Below, piece by piece: positions 59,670-64,000 of a stretch of DNA of 64,000 nucleotides. Below the pieces are notes generated by a model. It had not been told where the DNA came from. It did not search any database and worked only from the letters and a program-made list of their open reading frames with translations. Source of the stretch: Bradyrhizobium lablabi (GTDB lineage Bacteria > Pseudomonadota > Alphaproteobacteria > Rhizobiales > Xanthobacteraceae); assembly GCF_018129385.1 (NCBI RefSeq), contig NZ_JAFCLN010000018.1, forward strand, positions 98,559-162,558. Reading direction: 5' to 3'. A program made the translations under genes and the position numbers. Each line of letters starts with the position of its first letter. The stretch's first letter is position 1.

Positions 59670-60287
59670 TCAGTTCGGCTTCCCGGGAAATGACCAATCG
59701 GACGCTTCCCATATAGTCGTCCACTCGTTTTTGTTGCCGGTATGCGGGTTGTATTCAACGCGAACGAGCACGAACCGGCCAAGCCCCGGATCGATTCGAT
59801 AAAAGTGACGAAGCCCCGCGACCGAAATGTCCGAACCCGTCTCGGCTTGAAAGACCTTGGCTTCTTTATCCCAAGTGATCCAACCCGGTGTAGCTGTCGC
59901 GCGGAAGCCGCCTGGATGCGCGAGAATCGGAAACTCAAGAAGTCTTGGTTTGAGCACGCTCGAAACATCGAATACTTGGTGTGAGTAGCTAACCGTCCCC
60001 GCGCGACACAGCACGATGGCAATACGGATGCCTTCTGGACGCATGAAACGGACGGGCTCCTTTTCGATTTCGTCCTTATAGGGACAGCCTGCCTGTTCCA
60101 GTGCAAACGCAAGCGTCTTCGGTAACGAAGCGGCATCCGAAACTTCGAACTCCGTTCGTCCATTCGCTAGCGTCCCCCACTCGCGGCGAGTGTCCGTGCT
60201 GTCCTGTCCGATTGTGACTACAGGCGAGCCAACGATGAACATTGCAGCGATCAAGACGCGGGAAAGCAGGGAGCCGGTGAAACGCAT
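59670..60287 (-). CDS. Secreted hypothetical protein
   Basis: A 205-residue exported protein. The signal peptide MRFTGSLLSRVLIAAMFIVG is cleaved around IGQ|DS. The mature chain looks beta-rich, with a single Cys pair (GCPYKD and LCRAGT) and no recognised motif; a YNPHTGNKNEWTTIWEASDW segment lies near the end. Its base composition is noticeably less GC-rich than its neighbours, which may mark it as a later acquisition. The ribosome binding site is weak. Family unknown. Confidence 0.7.
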   Translation of the reverse strand: MRFTGSLLSRVLIAAMFIVGSPVVTIGQDSTDTRREWGTLANGRTEFEVSDAASLPKTLAFALEQAGCPYKDEIEKEPVRFMRPEGIRIAIVLCRAGTVSYSHQVFDVSSVLKPRLLEFPILAHPGGFRATATPGWITWDKEAKVFQAETGSDISVAGLRHFYRIDPGLGRFVLVRVEYNPHTGNKNEWTTIWEASDWSFPGKPN

Positions 60288-60383
60288 TCTGGGTTCTCGG
60301 TCAGAGGAGTCTCGGATCCAGATATCTATTCGTCTTCATGATTTTCGCCATTGGACCAGCACGACGGCCATGAATGACGAGGA

Positions 60384-61142
60384 TCAGAACAGACTCCCCT
60401 GCCCGTCATCGCTACCGCTCGCCGCCTTCCGCACCGCCGCCTTCTTCGGCTTCGGCTCCTCCGCCGCGCGCTGCTCCTCCGTGATCGGCAGCGTGAGCTG
60501 CGCATCGTCATTGGCGTGAGCGTTCACGCGTGTTGAAACCTCATGCCAGGCGAACTCGCCTTCTTCCGGGCCGACCAGCAGCGCCATCACCTCTTCAGCG
60601 CCGTGGTTGAGGCCATCGAGCCAGCGCTCGAAATCGCCCTTCGCAATCGTCACGGGCACGCGGTGATGCAGCACGGCGAGATCGCGGCTCGCCGGCGCCG
60701 TCACGATGGCAACCGTGTCCATCTCCTCGCCGTTCGGCCCCATCCAGGTCTCCGCAAGGCCGGCGAAACCAAACAGCGCGCCGTCGCGGCGATGGATGAA
60801 ATAGGGCCGCTTGCGGCCGCCGGCGGTGTTCCATTCGTAATAGCCGTCGGCCGGGATCAGGCAGCGCCGCCGCTTGATCGCGTTCTTGAACGCGGGCTTG
60901 TCCAGCACGCCCTCGGAGCGGGCATTGATCAGCAGCGAGAAGTTGCGGGGGTCCTTGACCCAGGCCGGGATCAGTCCCCATCGCATCAACTTGAAATGCC
61001 GCGCGCCGTTTTCGAGGATCACCACCGGAATCGGCTGCGTCGGCGCGATGTTATACCGTGGCGGAAAGTTCGGCTGTTCTCCATATCCAAATACCTGCCG
61101 CACCGCGGCCGGAGGCGATGTAATCACGAAGCGTCCGCACAT
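60384..61142 (-). CDS. SOS response-associated peptidase (SRAP, YedK/HMCES family)
   Basis: A 252-residue SRAP protein that forms a stable thiazolidine crosslink with abasic sites in single-stranded DNA and so protects them. Catalytic residues are visible: Cys2 in MCGRFV, Asn in NARSEG, Glu in GYYEWN, and His in HHRVPVTI. The final 40 residues are a basic, Lys/Ala-rich tail. It is divergent from the gene at 61205, with about 60 bases between start codons. Confidence 0.95.
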   Translation of the reverse strand: MCGRFVITSPPAAVRQVFGYGEQPNFPPRYNIAPTQPIPVVILENGARHFKLMRWGLIPAWVKDPRNFSLLINARSEGVLDKPAFKNAIKRRRCLIPADGYYEWNTAGGRKRPYFIHRRDGALFGFAGLAETWMGPNGEEMDTVAIVTAPASRDLAVLHHRVPVTIAKGDFERWLDGLNHGAEEVMALLVGPEEGEFAWHEVSTRVNAHANDDAQLTLPITEEQRAAEEPKPKKAAVRKAASGSDDGQGSLF

Positions 61143-61204
61143 TCTGCAACCCAGACAGGTACTTATTCAGTTCCTATTAACGCCAAACGTTAACACTGCA
61201 ACAG

Positions 61205-61705
61205 ATGACCCCAATGGCCTCCCCATCAACGGTTCAAGCGGCAAAAGGCGGCTCCCATGGGGAAGCGCGCGCGGCCCAATTGCGCGCGGCCAACATCAAC
61301 CCCCGCACGGGCCTCGCCACCGATTATCTGAATCATTTCAACGAAGCCATCATGCTTCTTGAGATGATTCCGGATATGCCGGAATGCGCCGACGATTTTC
61401 TGGCCTGGCAGCCGCTGTCTTATGCCGAGCATTTCATGGCTTCCAACTTCAAGGCGCGGGATCTCGCCATCGAGGCTTATGACGCCGCTGATACCAAAAC
61501 CCGCGCCGAGTTCGACCGCATCACCGATACCATGACCTCGATCCTCACCGCGGTAGGCTCGGCCATGCGCGACGCGCGCCAGGACAAGACCCGCACGACG
61601 CTGGCACTGGAGGCGACCGGCTGGGTCAAGCCGCTGGTGGCGCTGGCCGGCGGCATCATCAATGGCGGCACCGAAGCCGACATCGAAACCATCATGGCGA
61701 GCTAA
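61205..61705 (+). CDS. Conserved hypothetical helical protein
   Basis: A 166-residue, largely helical protein without signal peptide or membrane segment. Notable stretches are GLATDYLNHFNEAIMLLEMI, DDFLAWQPLSYAEHFMASNF and WVKPLVALAGGIINGGTEAD. I recognise it only as a type common in Bradyrhizobium-like genomes; no function is known. A second ATG at 61214 is also possible. The Nudix gene follows five bases later and is probably coupled. Confidence 0.75.
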   Translation: MTPMASPSTVQAAKGGSHGEARAAQLRAANINPRTGLATDYLNHFNEAIMLLEMIPDMPECADDFLAWQPLSYAEHFMASNFKARDLAIEAYDAADTKTRAEFDRITDTMTSILTAVGSAMRDARQDKTRTTLALEATGWVKPLVALAGGIINGGTEADIETIMAS

Positions 61706-61710
61706 CCGCC

Positions 61711-62136
61711 GTGGCTTCCCTTGAAGTGCCGCAGCGTCCGCAACTTGCCGTCAGCGGCGCGATCTTTCGCGACGGAAAGGTGCTGCTGGTGCGCCGCGCG
61801 CGCTCCCCGGGCATGGGCTTTTACTCCCTGCCCGGCGGCCGGGTCGAATTCGGCGAATCCCTGCACACGGCGCTGCATCGCGAGGTCGCGGAAGAAACCG
61901 CCATCCAGATCGAGATCATCGCGCTCGCCGGCTGGCGCGAGGTGCTGCCGGGGCCGACCGGCGGCGGGCATTACCTGATCATGTCGTTCGCCGCCCGCTG
62001 GGTGGCCAAGGAGCCCGTGCTGAACGACGAGCATGACGACTTCAAATGGCTGGAGCCGGATGCGCTTGGCGACCTCAAGGTCACCGGGGGGCTGCAAGAG
62101 GTCATTCAGGCCGCTCGGCGCCTGATTCCGGGTTAA
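61711..62136 (+). CDS. Nudix hydrolase (MutT-like)
   Basis: A 141-residue Nudix hydrolase. The Nudix box reads PGGRVEFGESLHTALHREVA, then EETAI, with the catalytic REVAEE core intact and Ala replacing the usual Gly. AVSGAIFRDGKVLLVRRARS opens the fold. It resembles the MutT-like and NADH-pyrophosphatase-like small hydrolases; the substrate is not known. The GTG start at 61711 lies five bases after the preceding stop codon. Confidence 0.9.
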   Translation: MASLEVPQRPQLAVSGAIFRDGKVLLVRRARSPGMGFYSLPGGRVEFGESLHTALHREVAEETAIQIEIIALAGWREVLPGPTGGGHYLIMSFAARWVAKEPVLNDEHDDFKWLEPDALGDLKVTGGLQEVIQAARRLIPG

Positions 62137-62192
62137 CCGCGCCTTGCTTCCAGCGCATTGAGAGGGCATACGGAGCCCATTCCGGAACCCCG

Positions 62193-62570
62193 ATGTTAAG
62201 ACGCTTTCTGACCATTTTCGCCCTGATTTCGGCCTGTCATCTGGTCCCCGCGCGGGCCCAGGACGCGGCTGCGCCGTTCGATGGCGACCTCCAGCGGCTG
62301 GCCGAAATCCTCGGCACCCTGCACTATCTCCGCGGCATCTGCGGCAGCAATGAAGGGGCAAAATGGCGCAACGAGATGCAGGCGCTGATCGACGCCGAAA
62401 CCCCCTCGGGCGAGCGCCGCGCGCGGATGATCGCGGGCTTCAACCGCGGCTATAACGGCTTTCAGCAGACCTATCGGTCCTGCACGCCGGCAGCCACCGT
62501 GGCGATCCGCAGATATATCGAGGAAGGTTCAAAGATCTCGCGCGACCTCACCGCGCGCTATGCGAACTAA
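62193..62570 (+). CDS. TIGR02301 family exported protein
   Basis: A 125-residue exported protein. The signal peptide MLRRFLTIFALISACHLVPA is cleaved near ARA|QD. The family pattern follows: GDLQRLAEILGTLHYLRGIC, then WRNEMQALIDAE, RARMIAGFNRGYNGFQQTYR, and a final Cys, giving two cysteines likely to be linked. It is found in many alphaproteobacteria without known function. The ATG at 62193 is chosen because the frame upstream overlaps the Nudix gene. Confidence 0.85.
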   Translation: MLRRFLTIFALISACHLVPARAQDAAAPFDGDLQRLAEILGTLHYLRGICGSNEGAKWRNEMQALIDAETPSGERRARMIAGFNRGYNGFQQTYRSCTPAATVAIRRYIEEGSKISRDLTARYAN

Positions 62571-62573
62571 ACC

Positions 62574-63224
62574 ATGGACGCCATTTTCTTCGATCTCGAC
62601 GGCACGCTGACCGACCCGAAACCCGGCATCACCGGCTCGATCCAGTATGCGCTGCAAAAGCTCGGTCTTCCCGTCCCGTCGCAGGACGAACTGACCTGGT
62701 GCATCGGCCCGCCGCTGCGCGCCAGCTTTGCCAGCATGCTGGGCGCTGAAACCCATGCCGACCTCGCCGTGTCGTATTATCGCGAGCGCTTTGGCGACGT
62801 CGGCCTGTTCGAGAACAGCGTCTATCCGGATATCGAGCATATCCTGGCCGCGCTGAAGCAATCGCATGGCCGGCTGTTCGTCGCGACCAGCAAGCCGCGC
62901 GTGTTCGCCGAGCGCATCGTCGATCATTTTGGCCTGACCGGTTATTTCGAGCGCGTGTTCGGCTCCGAGCTCGACGGCACCCGCGTGCACAAGGCCGACC
63001 TTCTCGCCTACGCGCTCGAGGAAACCGCCGTGAACCCGCGGCGCACCTTGATGATCGGCGATCGCAGCCACGACATCATCGGCGCGAAGCGCAACGACAT
63101 GGGCGGCGCGATCGGCGTGCTCTATGGCTATGGCAGCGAGCAGGAGCTGATCGAGGCCGGCGCCAGCCATATTTGCGCCACGCCGCGTGCGGTGCACGAG
63201 CACATCAGCGGGCGCGCCGGCTGA
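62574..63224 (+). CDS. HAD family hydrolase (Gph-like)
   Basis: A 216-residue haloacid dehalogenase-type phosphatase, subfamily IA. The nucleophile motif is FFDLDGTLTD (Asp7 and Asp9), motif II is the Thr in FVATSKPR, and the acidic motif is LMIGDRSHDIIGAKRND. The helical cap starts PKPGITGSIQYALQKLGL. It resembles phosphoglycolate phosphatase and 5'-nucleotidase-like members; the substrate is unknown. It starts three bases after the TIGR02301 gene. Confidence 0.9.
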   Translation: MDAIFFDLDGTLTDPKPGITGSIQYALQKLGLPVPSQDELTWCIGPPLRASFASMLGAETHADLAVSYYRERFGDVGLFENSVYPDIEHILAALKQSHGRLFVATSKPRVFAERIVDHFGLTGYFERVFGSELDGTRVHKADLLAYALEETAVNPRRTLMIGDRSHDIIGAKRNDMGGAIGVLYGYGSEQELIEAGASHICATPRAVHEHISGRAG

Positions 63225-63365
63225 CAGCGGAACCCTGGCTTTGAAGTTTCGTACACCGCGTTAACCTTTCCTAAAGATGTCCCTAGGCGCGCCTCAATCG
63301 CATGCTACACGTTAACCCGTTCGATGCGCTCCGCCCTGGATCGCGCGCAAAATCCGTTGAGTTTC

Positions 63366-63632
63366 ATGAGCCATCCCGCGCCCTTTTCTCTTCGCCGCGA
63401 ACTGTTGCCCGACCACGAACAGAAGCAGGCGGCGCTGAGCTATCTGAGCGAGGCCTGGGCCGAAGCACGCCATGACGGCGTCGACGGCGACTGCCTTGCG
63501 CAGGCGAGCCTGTTCGCAGCGATGGCCGAACTGGTGACGACCTACGGCGAAGAGGCGACCGCGAAATTCGTCGAGGGCCTCGCCACGCGCGTGCGCAACG
63601 GCGAGTTCTCGCTGGCGCTGGCGAAGCAGTAA
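63366..63632 (+). CDS. Conserved small helical hypothetical protein
   Basis: An 88-residue soluble protein that is almost entirely helical: RRELLPDHEQKQAALSYLSE, DCLAQASLFAAMAELVTTYG, EEATAKFVEGLATRVRNGEF. I take the ATG at 63366 (MSHPAPFSL) rather than one 14 codons upstream because the conserved-looking part begins there. No function is known. The 140 bases before it hold nothing clear. Confidence 0.7.
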   Translation: MSHPAPFSLRRELLPDHEQKQAALSYLSEAWAEARHDGVDGDCLAQASLFAAMAELVTTYGEEATAKFVEGLATRVRNGEFSLALAKQ

Positions 63633-63652
63633 CTGCCGCTCCATACTCACCC

Positions 63653-63756
63653 GTCATCGCCCGCGCAGGCGGGCGATCCAGTATTCCAGAGGCGTTTGCG
63701 ATTGAGCCGAGAGGCCGCGGCGTACTGGATCACCCGCCTGCGCGGGTGATGACGAC
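63653..63756. repeat. Interspersed palindromic repeat, family 2 (copy B)
   Basis: A 104-base inverted repeat bounded by GTCATCGCCCGCGCAGGCGG and CGCCTGCGCGGGTGATGAC, sharing the inner CCAGTATTCCAGAGGC and GCCGCGGCGTACTGGATC with the copy at 31634-31736. The outer arms have changed in a compensated way that keeps the pairing, which suggests the hairpin itself matters. Confidence 0.85.
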
Positions 63757-63841
63757 TGAGGTTGACGCTACTGTTACCCTAGAGGCAGCGACAGCGAGCT
63801 CACTCCTAGGATGGGTAGGGCGAAGCGAAACCTACAGACCG

Positions 63842-64000
63842 AGAGTGTGACAAATTCGACACGACGGGCAAATCAACTTCTGATTTTCGGAAGTCGCGTC
63901 AAGCCCCGAAAATAAAAATATTCCCCTTAACACGTCGGGCAAATCACTGGCACAACTCCGCGCACCCGGGCCCACATGAGGGGACGTTTCGCGATCGTCA
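63842..64000 (+). repeat. Start of a long dispersed repeat (cut by the window end)
   Basis: The sequence GTGTGACAAATTCGACACGA followed by CGGGCAAATCA, and later GGGACGTTTCGCGATCGTCA, matches what I remember as the left part of a long repeat present in many copies in Bradyrhizobium genomes. Within the window, ACACGACGGGCAAATCA (from 63860) recurs imperfectly as ACACGTCGGGCAAATCA (from 63931). No gene is visible from 63757 to the window end. The family assignment rests on memory. Confidence 0.45.

Overview
This is a 64 kb stretch of a high-GC alphaproteobacterial chromosome, most likely Bradyrhizobium or a close relative (Nitrobacteraceae, Rhizobiales). The evidence is the GC-rich codon use, a DUF3551 small secreted protein, many tiny lineage-type secreted proteins, orphan Bug/TctC binding proteins, and at least four families of palindromic intergenic repeats. 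The right edge (from about 63842) also resembles the start of a long dispersed repeat I recall from Bradyrhizobium genomes. I see no transposase, integrase, CRISPR array or rRNA. One tRNA, tRNA-Pro(CGG), is present.

Layout. 0.3-4.5 kb: a very large TIR / nSTAND NTPase / membrane segment / 14-blade WD40 protein, the best candidate for an unusual (probably immune or signalling) system. 4.6-12.5 kb: a Gly/Arg-rich secreted protein, a KOW protein, a VOC protein, a cobalamin riboswitch controlling metE, an alpha/beta hydrolase, a LysR regulator and a DUF1499 membrane protein. 12.6-16.1 kb (minus strand): an MBL hydrolase, glutaryl-CoA dehydrogenase and RibB with a zinc-ligand-less RibA-like domain. 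16.4-22.0 kb (minus): a five-gene acid-sugar catabolic operon (GntR regulator, FAD oxidoreductase, Bug binding protein, PdxA2-like dehydrogenase, DUF1537 kinase) preceded by a 32-bp near-perfect palindrome, its probable operator. 22.2-35.5 kb: CPA2 antiporter, DUF3124 protein, aminotransferase, Tat-exported amidohydrolase, LysR/MFS/SDR group, aldo/keto reductase, a PhoD-type phosphatase carrying a frameshift, and several small secreted proteins.

36-46 kb (minus): an OmpR-type response regulator and sensor kinase, next to a compact envelope cluster of DUF305 protein, YVTN beta-propeller, RND permease, RND adaptor and a Pro/Thr/Ala-rich secreted protein in the place where an outer-membrane factor would be expected. 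46.5-52.2 kb: two small secreted proteins, then a LysR / acyl-CoA ligase / dienoyl-CoA-reductase-like SDR group divergent from a second orphan Bug protein. 52.7-55.7 kb: a 998-residue surface or secreted protein with beta-helix, RTX and six FG-GAP-like repeats, preceded by a short tandem repeat. 56-63.6 kb: mostly housekeeping genes: tRNA-Pro, Sua5/TsaC, a GlcD-type FAD oxidase, GNAT, two Nudix hydrolases, an SRAP-type DNA-protein crosslink protein, TIGR02301 and HAD proteins, ending in repeats.

Functional calls come from reading the translated sequences and recalling families. No database search was run. Start sites were chosen from visible Shine-Dalgarno sequences, signal peptides and overlap with neighbouring elements.
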